Both the position numbers and the translations under genes were made by a program. Shown here piece after piece: positions 9,753 to 18,609 of a DNA stretch of 64,000 nt. Origin of the DNA: Flavobacterium psychraerolatum. GTDB lineage: Bacteria > Bacteroidota > Bacteroidia > Flavobacteriales > Flavobacteriaceae. The notes below the pieces were generated by a model. It saw only the letters and a program-made list of their open reading frames with translations, was not told the DNA's origin and searched no databases. Each line of letters begins with the position of its first letter. Within the stretch, counting starts at the first letter, position 1. The stretch spans positions 51,455 to 115,454 of the forward strand of contig NZ_JAOQMX010000006.1 of the NCBI RefSeq assembly GCF_025960985.1, given 5' to 3'.

Positions 9753-10544
9753 TTATCCAATAGCCATAAGCTCATCTATAAACTCTGTTGCTGCTTTTCC
9801 GGCATCATCGGTTTTCATGAAATTTTCACCAATTAAAAACCCTTTATATCCGTAAGGCTTTAATTCAGTAATAGCTTCAATCGAGCTGATACCACTTTCG
9901 GAAACTTTTACGAACTCATTTGGAATCTTATCGGCCAATTGTTTACTGAAATCCAAATTAACCTCAAATGTTTTTAGGTTTCTATTATTAACGCCTATCA
10001 TGTTTAAAGACGGCATTATTGATTTCTCTAATTCCTCTAGGTTGTGGACTTCTAGTAACACTTCTAATCCAAGGCTTTTAGCAAATTCTGATAAAGCTTT
10101 TATTTCGTCACGGGTAAGAACTGCTGCGATAAGTAAAATCAAATCGGCTCCATGTGCTTTGGCTTCAAGAATTTGGTATTCGTCGACAACAAATTCTTTT
10201 CGCAATAGCGGAATATTTACGGATGCTCTGGCCAATAATAAATCATCGAGTGACCCACCAAAATACTTTCCATCAGTTAAAACAGAAATTCCGCAAGCAC
10301 CTGCTTTTTCATATCCTTTTACCACTTCTTCTACCGTAAACCCTTGGTTGATGACTGATTTGGATGGAGAGCGGCGTTTGTGTTCTGCTATAATTCCCGA
10401 ATTACTGTTCTTTAAATTTTGGCTTAGCGAAATGGTTTCTTTCGAAAAAAATACAGAAGCTTCTAATTGTGAAACCGGAATGATTGATTTTTTGAGAACT
10501 ACTTCTTTCTTTTTATCGAAAATAATTTTATCTAGAATATTCAT
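9753..10544 (-). CDS. trpC: indole-3-glycerol phosphate synthase
   Basis: This 263-residue TIM-barrel enzyme closes the indole ring from CdRP. The motif EHKRRSPSKSVIN contains the catalytic Lys and SPS phosphate contacts. LLRKEFVVDEYQI, the catalytic Glu region IGVNNRNLKTFEV and VSESGI are all present. The gene stands alone from trpF, as in most Bacteroidetes; in enterobacteria the two are fused. It follows the antiporter gene in the operon after about 75 bases. Confidence 0.95.
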   Translation of the reverse strand: MNILDKIIFDKKKEVVLKKSIIPVSQLEASVFFSKETISLSQNLKNSNSGIIAEHKRRSPSKSVINQGFTVEEVVKGYEKAGACGISVLTDGKYFGGSLDDLLLARASVNIPLLRKEFVVDEYQILEAKAHGADLILLIAAVLTRDEIKALSEFAKSLGLEVLLEVHNLEELEKSIMPSLNMIGVNNRNLKTFEVNLDFSKQLADKIPNEFVKVSESGISSIEAITELKPYGYKGFLIGENFMKTDDAGKAATEFIDELMAIG

Positions 10545-10620
10545 TGTTTTTAATTTAAGATTTAAAATAGTTAAAGGTTGATTTATTTATAATCAAACAA
10601 CCATTACCCAGAACTTTAAA

Positions 10621-11856
10621 CTATTTATTTTTAAGCAAATTTACGAATTTACCAATTGTGAGCCCTTGAATTAAGATAGAAAAACAAACAATAACGTAGG
10701 TAATTGTTACCCAGACGTCTTTTCCTAGTTCGGTTGGTATTGACAAAGCTAAAGCAATAGAAATTCCACCTCTTAATCCGCCCCAAGTTAATATCAATAC
10801 TGTTTTGGGACTAATTTCTTCTTTTAATCGAATAAAAAGGGAAGGGATTAAAACAGATACATAACGGGTTACCAACACAATAAAAATTAGAATCAAACCA
10901 ATTATTAAAATGGTTTTATCTGTATTGATAACCAGAAGTTCAAGACCAATTAAGACAAATAATAAGGCATTTAAAATTTCGTCTGCCAATTCCCAAAATT
11001 TATCTACATACTCTGCAGTGATATCAGACATTCCTAATCTTTTTCCTTGGTTTCCAGTAATAAGACCAGCTATAACCATAGCCAAAGGACCAGAGACATG
11101 GGTGTAATGTGCTAAAGAATAACCACCCATTACTATAGCTAGTGTGATTAAAACCTCTACGTTATAGCTATCAATACTGGCAATCAATTTATAACCAATC
11201 CAGCCTACAATTCCACCAAGTATGATTCCGCCTATAGCTTCTTGGCCAAAAACAGTTGCGATGCTTAGTATAGAGACATCTGCATTGGGCTTTGCAAGTT
11301 GTAGAATGGTAATAAAAACAACTACGGCAACACCATCATTAAAGAGTGACTCTCCTGCAATTTTTGTTTCTAGTGACTTGGTGACTCCTGCTGTTTTCAA
11401 AATACTCAAGACCGCAATAGGGTCTGTTGGAGAAATTAAGGCTCCAAAAAGTAAACACTGGATAAGGTTTACCTCTAGATTAAAAGCATTCAACAACCAA
11501 AAACTACTGTAACCAACAATAAAGGTACTGATGATTACACTGAGCGTAGAAAAGAGCATAATACTCAATTTTTCAGCTTTTAAATCTTTGAATTTAATAT
11601 GAATTGCTCCTGCGAAAAGCATAAAACTCAACATCACCTCAAGCAGTAATTCACTGAAATTAATTCCGTTAAGTATTTCGGCTACATTTTCTTTTAAAGA
11701 CGGAAAGATGAAACTTATGCCAATAATCCCTAGAGAAAATAATAAAGAAACGAGCATTAACCCAATGGCGTTAGGGAGTTTTAAGTACCTAAAATTAATG
11801 TATGCAAAACTTGCCGATAAAACGATAAGTAAGGATATAAGCGGGAATAACTCCAT
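10621..11856 (-). CDS. Na+/H+ (cation:proton) antiporter, CPA1/NhaP type
   Basis: The 411-residue membrane protein has about twelve hydrophobic segments. The family signatures SPTDPIAVLSIL and AGESLFNDGVAVVVF contain the ND pair that coordinates the transported cation, and GGLRGGISIALALS is present near the C-terminus. It exchanges Na+ or K+ for H+ across the inner membrane. There is no cytoplasmic regulatory tail. It is embedded between the methyltransferase and trpC, on the same strand as the trp genes, so it is probably co-transcribed; a link to tryptophan is not evident. Confidence 0.9.
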   Translation of the reverse strand: MELFPLISLLIVLSASFAYINFRYLKLPNAIGLMLVSLLFSLGIIGISFIFPSLKENVAEILNGINFSELLLEVMLSFMLFAGAIHIKFKDLKAEKLSIMLFSTLSVIISTFIVGYSSFWLLNAFNLEVNLIQCLLFGALISPTDPIAVLSILKTAGVTKSLETKIAGESLFNDGVAVVVFITILQLAKPNADVSILSIATVFGQEAIGGIILGGIVGWIGYKLIASIDSYNVEVLITLAIVMGGYSLAHYTHVSGPLAMVIAGLITGNQGKRLGMSDITAEYVDKFWELADEILNALLFVLIGLELLVINTDKTILIIGLILIFIVLVTRYVSVLIPSLFIRLKEEISPKTVLILTWGGLRGGISIALALSIPTELGKDVWVTITYVIVCFSILIQGLTIGKFVNLLKNK

Positions 11857-11898
11857 TTTTTGACTGTATGTTTAATTGTATTATTATTGTTGTTTTTG

Positions 11899-12579
11899 TT
11901 ATTTATGTAGTATAACCAGCATTCTATTACCATTTTTTTGAAATTCATATTCACAAGTATCTATTCTAATACAGAAATCATTATTGAAATGTTTTATAAT
12001 TTCATACAAAATATCAGGTACTCCTCCGTTCAAATCGAGTATTGGGAATATTCTAATTTCTTTGGATATTCGGAGCATTTCTGAAATTGCTTTTAAATGA
12101 AAATCCAAACCAAGTTGTGAATACAGTATTAAAAAATGAGAACTTAAACCTAACTCAAATTCCAAATCCATGTAATTTGTTGGATTTGGTAACTCGTGAT
12201 TTATATATCGTCGTTGCCTTTTTCCTACTTCAAAATCCTTGATAAAAGTACTCATAGCTTGCATCCGGATTTGCTCTAGTTCTTCTGTGTTTTTTATGGT
12301 TGTCCAAATGTAATTATCCTGATTGGCTTTCATTTGTTCCATAACGGCAACTTTGGTTTCTGAGATCCTATCTTCGATACTATTTTTTGTAAATTGATAG
12401 AGTGGGTCTAATGATATGATCGTCTTATTAAGTGCATACATCTCCGAATTAAAACTTGCAGGCCCATCACCAAAACTAATAATTTTTTTATCTAAATCAG
12501 AATTAGTTAAGTTAAATAGTTGGATGTATTCTGCTAAACTGCGTCCCCAGGGAACTACTTTGTCTAATTCAAAAGCCAT
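11899..12579 (-). CDS. SAM-dependent methyltransferase-like protein
   Basis: The 226-residue product has a Rossmann-type core: IISFGDGPASFNSEM is a plausible SAM-binding loop and NKTIISLDPLYQFTKN a second strand with an acidic end. Later segments (DLEFELGLSSHFLILYS, ISKEIRIFPILDLNGGVPDIL) match the pattern of small class I methyltransferases. The substrate is unknown. It sits 10 bases after trpD and 42 bases before the antiporter gene, inside the trp operon. Confidence 0.7.
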   Translation of the reverse strand: MAFELDKVVPWGRSLAEYIQLFNLTNSDLDKKIISFGDGPASFNSEMYALNKTIISLDPLYQFTKNSIEDRISETKVAVMEQMKANQDNYIWTTIKNTEELEQIRMQAMSTFIKDFEVGKRQRRYINHELPNPTNYMDLEFELGLSSHFLILYSQLGLDFHLKAISEMLRISKEIRIFPILDLNGGVPDILYEIIKHFNNDFCIRIDTCEYEFQKNGNRMLVILHK

Positions 12580-12589
12580 AATTTATAAT

Positions 12590-13582
12590 TTAAAGACTCA
12601 ATTCCTGTAGCTTTTTCAAAGCATTCAATCCTTTTCCAGAAAGCAAACTCTCTTTGGCTTTTTCAAATCCTTCTAGTGGCGTGCAACCTGTAACAGTAGC
12701 AATTGCCATGGCTGCATTGGCACAGACAACATTGTTTTGAGCTTCGTTTCCGCTACCAGAAATGATGTCTGTAAACAGTTGCGCAGATTCGTCAATAGTT
12801 GTTCCACCTGCAATTTCGGATTGTTTTAGTAAGCTCACCCCGAAATCAGAAGGGTTCAAAATACCTTCTTTGGTATGGGTGATAAATTTGGTTGGGCATG
12901 TCAAAGATACTTCATCATACCCATCCAGGGCATGTAGGATAGTGAAGTTTGCATTTGTATTTTGGTATAAATAGCCATACATTCTCGCTAGTTCTAGATT
13001 AAAAACACCCACCAATTGATTTTGAGGAAAAGAAGGGTTTACCATTGGCCCCAACATATTAAAGAAAGTTTTTACGGCTAGTTCTTTTCGAATAGGACCT
13101 ACGTTTTTCATCGCAGGGTGAAAAAGAGGTGCATGTAATATGCAAATTCCAGCTTGGTCAATTGATTTTTTTAAGTAATCTTTATCGCTACTAAATTTTA
13201 TTCCCAATTTTTCCATCACATTGCTCGAACCAGATATTGACGATACACCATAATTCCCATGTTTTGCCACTTTGACACCGGCACCAGCTGTAACAAAAGA
13301 AGCTAAGGTCGAAATATTGAAAGTGTCTTTGCCGTCGCCACCTGTTCCGCATAAATCGATTGTGTTAAAGTCCGATAAATCTACCCGAACGCAAAGTTCT
13401 AGTAATGCTTCTCTAAAACCTGCCAACTCATCGATGGTAACGCTTCGCATCATATAAACAGTTAAAAATGCGGCTATTTGACTTGTATTATAACTACCAT
13501 TAGAGATATTTACCAAAATATTTTTGGCTTCTTCTTTGGATAGTATTTCGTGATTGATTAATCGATTTAATGTATTTTTCAT
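12590..13582 (-). CDS. trpD: anthranilate phosphoribosyltransferase
   Basis: The 330-residue enzyme joins anthranilate to PRPP. The PRPP-binding motif CGTGGDGKDTFNIST and the loop VAKHGNYGVSSISGSSNVMEKLG are intact, and the N-terminal helical domain (ILSKEEAKNILVNI) is typical. It is a stand-alone TrpD, not fused to TrpG. It is separated from trpG by the cytochrome c gene. Confidence 0.96.
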   Translation of the reverse strand: MKNTLNRLINHEILSKEEAKNILVNISNGSYNTSQIAAFLTVYMMRSVTIDELAGFREALLELCVRVDLSDFNTIDLCGTGGDGKDTFNISTLASFVTAGAGVKVAKHGNYGVSSISGSSNVMEKLGIKFSSDKDYLKKSIDQAGICILHAPLFHPAMKNVGPIRKELAVKTFFNMLGPMVNPSFPQNQLVGVFNLELARMYGYLYQNTNANFTILHALDGYDEVSLTCPTKFITHTKEGILNPSDFGVSLLKQSEIAGGTTIDESAQLFTDIISGSGNEAQNNVVCANAAMAIATVTGCTPLEGFEKAKESLLSGKGLNALKKLQELSL

Positions 13583-13656
13583 TTTTTTTGATATTTTGCC
13601 TTTTAGGCGCTAAGGCACAAAGTTTTATTTTTAGCTCTTTTAAAAGTATTTCTACA

Positions 13657-14493
13657 TTAGTCTGCTTTTTTATATTTAGACATGTATTTTAAATATACTA
13701 CAATTTCTTTCGCATCATGATTTGTAATTCCTAGGGTGGGCATTTTTACATTATGTCGAAAAGCAGCTGGATTAATGATGTATTCTACTAATTGCTTTTC
13801 AATCCAATAGTCGGTCACACTTTTGGGATAATTCAATTCTGGTCCCATAGTTCCACCAATGCCATTTAGGGCGTGACAAGTAATACAGTTTTTTTCAAAC
13901 AACTCATATCCCGTTACTGCTTTTTTACTGTTTTTTGGGAATAAAGCAACTTTGGTTTTATCTAGTGGTTCCAACATTATTTTTATCAAATTATAAGGCC
14001 ACTTGTATTGCTGATCTTTTGTTGAAATACTAGGATAAATTAAATAAAAAGGAGCAGCATCCATTTGAATCCCATTTTTCAAAATAGATTCCCAATTTGC
14101 TCCTTCGGGTGCCTCTATATCTTGAAATGCGATATAAGGCTTTGCTTTTAGAAATAATTCTAAAGGCATTTCAGGTTTGTAGCCGTCTTTGCATTCAAAT
14201 ACTATTTTGGTATTTTGTATGTCAATTTTTGAAAGATTAGTTTCATTTTGCACTAAATATGCAGCATTAATAGCTTTGTATTTTTTGGTTTTGTGATAAA
14301 CGGGGTCGTCAACTACAGTGATAATAGTGTCTTTGCCTTGTTTGTTTTGTTCAAATAAAGCGACTAAATCTAGGGTAGCTTCTGTTTGAGACATAATTGT
14401 CTCATTTGTTTTTTGTTCCTTTTTTTGTTGACAAGAAAAGAAGCTAAAAACAAATATGATAAGTATAAAAAAACGAATTATTGAAAATTTCAT
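13657..14493 (-). CDS. c-type cytochrome lipoprotein with molybdopterin-oxidoreductase-like N-domain
   Basis: The 278-residue product has a lipoprotein signal (lipobox Cys21 in FSFFSCQQK). A middle domain of about 150 residues (ECKDGYKPEMPLELFLK...) resembles the fold of sulfite-oxidase-type MPT domains, but I see no cofactor ligand. The C-terminal heme domain has CITCH (C203, C206, H207) and an axial Met candidate in VKMPTLG. It is likely an envelope-anchored electron carrier. It lies between trpG and trpD in the same orientation, an unexpected passenger in a biosynthetic operon. Confidence 0.85.
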   Translation of the reverse strand: MKFSIIRFFILIIFVFSFFSCQQKKEQKTNETIMSQTEATLDLVALFEQNKQGKDTIITVVDDPVYHKTKKYKAINAAYLVQNETNLSKIDIQNTKIVFECKDGYKPEMPLELFLKAKPYIAFQDIEAPEGANWESILKNGIQMDAAPFYLIYPSISTKDQQYKWPYNLIKIMLEPLDKTKVALFPKNSKKAVTGYELFEKNCITCHALNGIGGTMGPELNYPKSVTDYWIEKQLVEYIINPAAFRHNVKMPTLGITNHDAKEIVVYLKYMSKYKKAD

Positions 14494-14555
14494 TTTATTA
14501 TTTTTTTTGCCATTAAGGTATTAAGTTACAAAGTAATAAGGCTAAATACTGATGA

Positions 14556-15122
14556 CTATGAGTTTACCCAATTTTCTAACATTTTTTTTCCGTTGGGTGT
14601 TAAAACACTTTCTGGGTGAAATTGTACGCCTCTTACATCATACGTCTTGTGGCGCAAAGACATCACTTGTCCATTTTCATCAAATGATGTAGCCTCTAGA
14701 ACCTCTGGTAGGGTAGGGTCTACAACCCATGAGTGGTAACGCCCCACTTCAATATCTTTTTCAAGCCCTTTAAATAAAATTTCGTCATCCACTACCGTTT
14801 TTATATTCGTAGCTACACCATGATATACTTTATCAAGATTGGATAACGTTCCACCATAAACTTCACCAATGGCTTGTTGACCAAGACACACTCCAAAAAT
14901 ACTTTTGGTAGGACCGTATTTTGCAATTACTGCTTTTAGTAATCCTGCTTCATCTGGAATTCCAGGACCTGGCGATAAGACTATTTTATCAAAATGTGCA
15001 ATTTCGTCTATATCAAATTCGTCATTACGATAAACGGTAACCTCACAATTCAAATCTTCAAGATAATGCACTAAGTTGTAAGTGAAACTATCGTAATTGT
15101 CTATAACTAGTATTTTTTTCAT
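14556..15122 (-). CDS. trpG: anthranilate synthase component II (glutamine amidotransferase)
   Basis: The 188-residue class I amidotransferase starts with ILVIDNYDSFTYNLVHYL. The nucleophile is Cys79 in GVCLGQQAIGEVYGG, and the His-Glu of the triad is in VQFHPESVLTPNG. It supplies ammonia to TrpE. A bifunctional role as PabA is possible, since no separate pab gene is seen here. It follows trpE by 69 bases. Confidence 0.94.
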   Translation of the reverse strand: MKKILVIDNYDSFTYNLVHYLEDLNCEVTVYRNDEFDIDEIAHFDKIVLSPGPGIPDEAGLLKAVIAKYGPTKSIFGVCLGQQAIGEVYGGTLSNLDKVYHGVATNIKTVVDDEILFKGLEKDIEVGRYHSWVVDPTLPEVLEATSFDENGQVMSLRHKTYDVRGVQFHPESVLTPNGKKMLENWVNS

Positions 15123-15191
15123 TTTATTGTTTTTTATTTAAGACTTTAGAGTCGGTCTGCTGCGACTGAATATTCAAAACTGACTACTATT

Positions 15192-16592
15192 CTATATTGT
15201 TTCTGCCAAATCTAAAGCCGTATTCAAGGCTCTTAGTTTATTATATACTTCTTGCATTTCACTTTCTTCGTCAGAGCTTGCTACAATTCCGGCACCGGCT
15301 TGCGAATGTAGTTCGTGGTTTTTACTCAAGAACGTACGAATCATAATGGCATGGTTAAAGTTTCCTTCAAAATCCATAAAACCAATTGCCCCACCATAAA
15401 AATTACGATTTGTTTTTTCGTACTCTTCAATCAATTGCATCGCCCTGTGTTTTGGTGCACCGCTCAATGTTCCAGCTGGAAACGTATCAGCGACTACTTG
15501 CATAGAAGTAGCACTTTCGTGTAAATGGCCTGTAACTTTAGAAACTAAATGAATCACATGAGAGAAGAACTGTACTTCTCTGTAACGGTCTACCTTCACG
15601 TCATGTCCGTGGCGACTTAGGTCATTTCGAGCCAAATCGACAAGCATTACATGTTCACTAATTTCTTTTTTATCTTCAGACAATTGTTTAGCCAATACCG
15701 CATCTTTCTCATCGTCACCAGTACGCTTGAAGGTCCCTGCGATTGGATGAATTTCGGCTTTACGGTCTTTTACAATAATTTGAGCTTCGGGTGAAGAACC
15801 AAAAATTTTGAAATCTCCATAATCGAAAAAGAAAAGGTAAGGAGAAGGATTGATACTTCTTAACGCTCTATAGACATTAAATTCATCCCCTTTGAACCCT
15901 TGTGTAAAACGGCGCGACAAAACCAATTGAAATACATCACCGCGGAAGCAATGTTTCTTAGCCAAGGCAACATTTTGTTTGAATTCGTCATCCGTCAAGT
16001 TGGAATATCCTTCGCCGTCTCTAGAAAAACTATAAGTAGCTAGGTTGCGAGTTTGTAACAATTGTTCCAATTCCGGAATATTGTTACGACCGTCCAAGCT
16101 GTGACAAAATATATAGGCCTGATTTTTAAAATGGTTTATCGCAATAATGTTTTGATAAACGGCATAATATACATCAGGAATAGTATTACTATTTTCTTTT
16201 TTCGAAATCGTTACTTTTTCAAAATATCGTACTGCATCATAGGATAGATAGCCAAACAAACCATTATTTATGAATTTAAAATCATTTTTATCAGATTTGA
16301 ACTGCCCCGAAAATTCCTGAATAATGTGCGGAATATCAGTTGTAGCGTCAATAGCGATAGTTTCTGTAGTTCCATCAGGATAATTTTTGTAAATCGTTTC
16401 GTTTTCAATCTTAAACGTAGCGATCGGATTGCAACAGATATAAGAGAAGCTATTGTCATTTCCGTGATAGTCACTACTTTCTAGTAAAAGACTATTGGGA
16501 AATTTATCTCTAATTTTTAAATATACGCTAACAGGAGTTATCGTATCGGCTAAAATTTGCTTATAGTGAGTTTTGAGATTAAAAGGTTTCAA
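15192..16592 (-). CDS. trpE: anthranilate synthase component I, TTG start
   Basis: The 466-residue enzyme converts chorismate to anthranilate. Conserved segments are IFGSSPEAQIIV, IAGTFKRTG, LVDLARNDLSRHG, FPAGTLSGAPKHRAMQLI and FYGGAIGF. The start giving MKPFNLKTHYKQ is encoded TTG (bases 16590-16592); no in-frame ATG lies between an upstream stop and this point. The weak start could lower TrpE output. It is the first structural gene of the trp operon and lies directly downstream of the attenuator hairpin. Confidence 0.94.
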   Translation of the reverse strand: MKPFNLKTHYKQILADTITPVSVYLKIRDKFPNSLLLESSDYHGNDNSFSYICCNPIATFKIENETIYKNYPDGTTETIAIDATTDIPHIIQEFSGQFKSDKNDFKFINNGLFGYLSYDAVRYFEKVTISKKENSNTIPDVYYAVYQNIIAINHFKNQAYIFCHSLDGRNNIPELEQLLQTRNLATYSFSRDGEGYSNLTDDEFKQNVALAKKHCFRGDVFQLVLSRRFTQGFKGDEFNVYRALRSINPSPYLFFFDYGDFKIFGSSPEAQIIVKDRKAEIHPIAGTFKRTGDDEKDAVLAKQLSEDKKEISEHVMLVDLARNDLSRHGHDVKVDRYREVQFFSHVIHLVSKVTGHLHESATSMQVVADTFPAGTLSGAPKHRAMQLIEEYEKTNRNFYGGAIGFMDFEGNFNHAIMIRTFLSKNHELHSQAGAGIVASSDEESEMQEVYNKLRALNTALDLAETI

Positions 16593-16645
16593 TAGAAAAA
16601 AATTTAAAGATTAATAGTTGTAAAAACAGTAATGAAATTAACGTA

Positions 16646-16676
16646 AAAAAGGCTTGTCGTGATGACAAGCCTTTTT
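16646..16676 (-). terminator. trp attenuator hairpin (also possible YceI terminator)
   Basis: GGCTTGTC and GACAAGCC pair around a 5-base loop, flanked by A and T runs that extend the stem, with a T-tract on the minus strand. It lies about 40 bases downstream of the leader peptide stop and 54 bases upstream of trpE. A competing hairpin is possible at 16682-16702 (TATAGT/ACTATA), between the leader peptide and the terminator. Confidence 0.85.
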
Positions 16677-16712
16677 ATATGTATAGTTTACTAAATACTA
16701 TAGGAGCTTTGT

Positions 16713-16769
16713 TCACGACGACTGACGTAAATTGTTCCACCACCAAGTATTGTTTGTAATTGCGATCAT
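16713..16769 (-). CDS. trpL: trp operon leader peptide MIAITNNTWWWNNLRQSS
   Basis: An 18-codon ORF upstream of trpE contains three consecutive TGG codons (bases 16737-16745) and ends in TGA. It is followed by an alternative hairpin and a rho-independent terminator. This is the arrangement of ribosome-mediated attenuation: stalling at the Trp codons when charged tRNA-Trp is scarce would disfavour the terminator. The peptide is read from the sequence; the mechanism is inferred from enterobacterial trp operons. The symbol is used by analogy of position and function. Confidence 0.88.
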   Translation of the reverse strand: MIAITNNTWWWNNLRQSS

Positions 16770-16786
16770 AATTGTTTTTCTTATTA

Positions 16787-16817
16787 CAAATATATAAATG
16801 AATTTTGATTTTTCAAA
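16787..16817 (-). promoter_or_regulatory. trp operon promoter
   Basis: On the minus strand a TTTG (-33 element) is followed by 19 bases and then TATATTTG (16794-16787), which fits the Bacteroidetes TAnnTTTG -7 consensus. The leader peptide ATG lies 17 bases downstream. Confidence 0.75.
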
Positions 16818-16921
16818 TAATAAAGTGTGAAAATTTTGCGAATTTTTTTCATTTGAATTGGAAGCAAAATAACGTCCTCTATGATAGTATATAAAATTAA
16901 CAATTGAATCAGAATTACTAT

Positions 16922-17488
16922 TTAAAACACCAAATTTACTTTAAGTTCAAATTCATCATAAATTGTTTTATCTCCCAAATCGTCAAAAAAGCTTCCGGAA
17001 CCATATCGGATGTCATATTTAGTTCGGTCTACACTCAAATTTGCGGTAGCTGTATTGCCGTTCAAAGCCAAATCAAAAATGATAGGATGTGTCTGTCCTT
17101 TAATGGTCAAATTTGCAATAATGGTGTACATGTTGTTTCCTTTGTCTGTCACAGTTTTAAAAACTAGAAGCGCAGTGTCAAAGTTGTAAACTCCAAAGAA
17201 GTCATCCGATTTCAAATGACCTTCTAGTTTTGCTTTCGAGCTTCCAGTTTGATCTGTGTTGTTTAAGCTTGTCATGTCTGCAACAAAATTTCCGCCAATC
17301 ACTTTGTTATCTTTAAAAATGATGCTACCATCTTTAAATTTAATAGTTCCTTCATGTTGTCCGGTTATCTTTTTACCCGTCCAAATAATATTACTTTTTG
17401 TTACATCTATTTTCTTGTTTTGTGCTTCGACAGTAGTAAACGAGAAAATGACAAGTAGTGCCAGTGATAGTAGTTTTAAATTTTTCAT
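16922..17488 (-). CDS. YceI family protein (secreted)
   Basis: The 188-residue protein has a signal peptide (LSLALLVIFSFTTVEAQ) and the lipocalin-like YceI fold: IWTGKKITGQHEGTIKF, FVADMTSL, HLKSDDFF and the terminal DRTKYDIRYGSGSFFDDLGDK. Family members bind polyisoprenoids in a beta-barrel. It is closely similar to the product at 18017-18583 and probably arose by tandem duplication. It appears to be monocistronic. Confidence 0.9.
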   Translation of the reverse strand: MKNLKLLSLALLVIFSFTTVEAQNKKIDVTKSNIIWTGKKITGQHEGTIKFKDGSIIFKDNKVIGGNFVADMTSLNNTDQTGSSKAKLEGHLKSDDFFGVYNFDTALLVFKTVTDKGNNMYTIIANLTIKGQTHPIIFDLALNGNTATANLSVDRTKYDIRYGSGSFFDDLGDKTIYDEFELKVNLVF

Positions 17489-18016
17489 AGTGAGGTTGTT
17501 TTTGATTATTAATAGTTTTTACTTAGATGCAAATAAAAAATAGAACGTTAGACTTTTGGGTTTCTGATAGCGATCGGGACTAAAAAAAAATGGGTTGCCC
17601 TCATCTCTTTATAAGTCTTCAATAAGTTTCGCTATCGGCTATACTTGTTTCCTTGCTTTTCTCTTCTATGTTTCACGCAAAGCACCCAATCCTGTAATTA
17701 CAGTATGAATACTTCTACTGAATAGTACTAATTAATATGATATTATGCATCGAATAAAACGTTCTTCTCTCAAAGTTACAATTAAAACGCTAGTTTTTAC
17801 GAGAAATAATAATAAAAATAGGAGGTTGAATAATCTTAATGATTATGTAATGAGATAGATATGTTTTTTTAAACAAAATAACCCCAACAGAAACTGTTGG
17901 GGTTAGAGTCAAATATAAATTGTAAAATAGTATTGATTTTAATCGATTAAATATATTGGCGGCATCAAAACGCTATGTATTGTAATGACAAAATCATGTT
18001 ATTGTTTTGAAAAGGA
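17489..18016. other. intergenic stretch between the two YceI genes
   Basis: These 528 bases contain a terminator at 17880-17904. They also contain an 8-base inverted pair, GATAGCGA at 17566-17573 and TCGCTATC at 17629-17636, which may bound a decayed small repeat. No gene is visible. Confidence 0.45.
17880..17904 (-). terminator. terminator of the MarR-nitroreductase-YceI operon
   Basis: An 11-bp perfect stem (AACCCCAACAG with CTGTTGGGGTT) closes a 3-base loop and is followed on the minus strand by a T-rich stretch. It lies about 110 bases past the YceI stop. Confidence 0.8.
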
Positions 18017-18583
18017 TTAGAATTTCAAATCTACTGCTAATTCAAATTCATTAGAAATCGCTTTGTCTCCTAAGTTGTCAAAAAAGCTTCCAGAACCATA
18101 TTTAATGTCGTATTTGGTTCTGTCCACATTAAATTTTGCAGATGCTGTATTTCCTTTTACAATCAAATCAAAAGTTACAGGATTTGTTTTCCCTTTTATA
18201 GTCAAATCAGCTGTTACAGCATAAACATCTTTACTAGTAGCAGCTATTTTTTTGATTACCAATGTAGAAGTTGTAAATTTATCAGTTGCAAAAAAGTCTT
18301 CTGATTTTAAGTGACCATTTAATTTAGCTTGGTATTCACCCGTTAGATCTGTTGCTGTTAGTGAGGTCATGTCTACTGTGAATTTTCCACCAACTACTTT
18401 GTTTGCTTTCAAAATAATTAAACCATCTTTAAAGTTAACAACTCCGTTGTGCTTTCCAGTAACTTTTTTACCAACCCAGCTGATATTACTTTTAGAAACA
18501 TCGATTTTTTTGGCTTGTGCGTTGATAGTTGCAGTAGAGAATAAAACTACTAGAGATAATGCAATTGATTTTAGATTTTTCAT
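18017..18583 (-). CDS. YceI family protein (secreted), paralog
   Basis: The 188-residue protein has a signal peptide (IALSLVVLFSTATINAQ) and the same motifs as its paralog: ISWVGKKVTGKHNGVVNF, FTVDMTSL, HLKSEDFF, DRTKYDIKYGSGSFFDNLGDK. It lies 26 bases after the nitroreductase gene, so it probably belongs to the MarR-controlled operon. An exported polyisoprenoid-binding protein with a nitroreductase suggests a response to quinone-like or electrophilic compounds; this is inference. Confidence 0.9.
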   Translation of the reverse strand: MKNLKSIALSLVVLFSTATINAQAKKIDVSKSNISWVGKKVTGKHNGVVNFKDGLIILKANKVVGGKFTVDMTSLTATDLTGEYQAKLNGHLKSEDFFATDKFTTSTLVIKKIAATSKDVYAVTADLTIKGKTNPVTFDLIVKGNTASAKFNVDRTKYDIKYGSGSFFDNLGDKAISNEFELAVDLKF

Positions 18584-18609
18584 TTTTGTTTAATTTTAAG
18601 TAATAATAA

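Noticed and set aside
17566..17636. Small insertion element between the YceI genes
   Set aside because: Only 8-base inverted ends are seen, with no coding content or target duplication.
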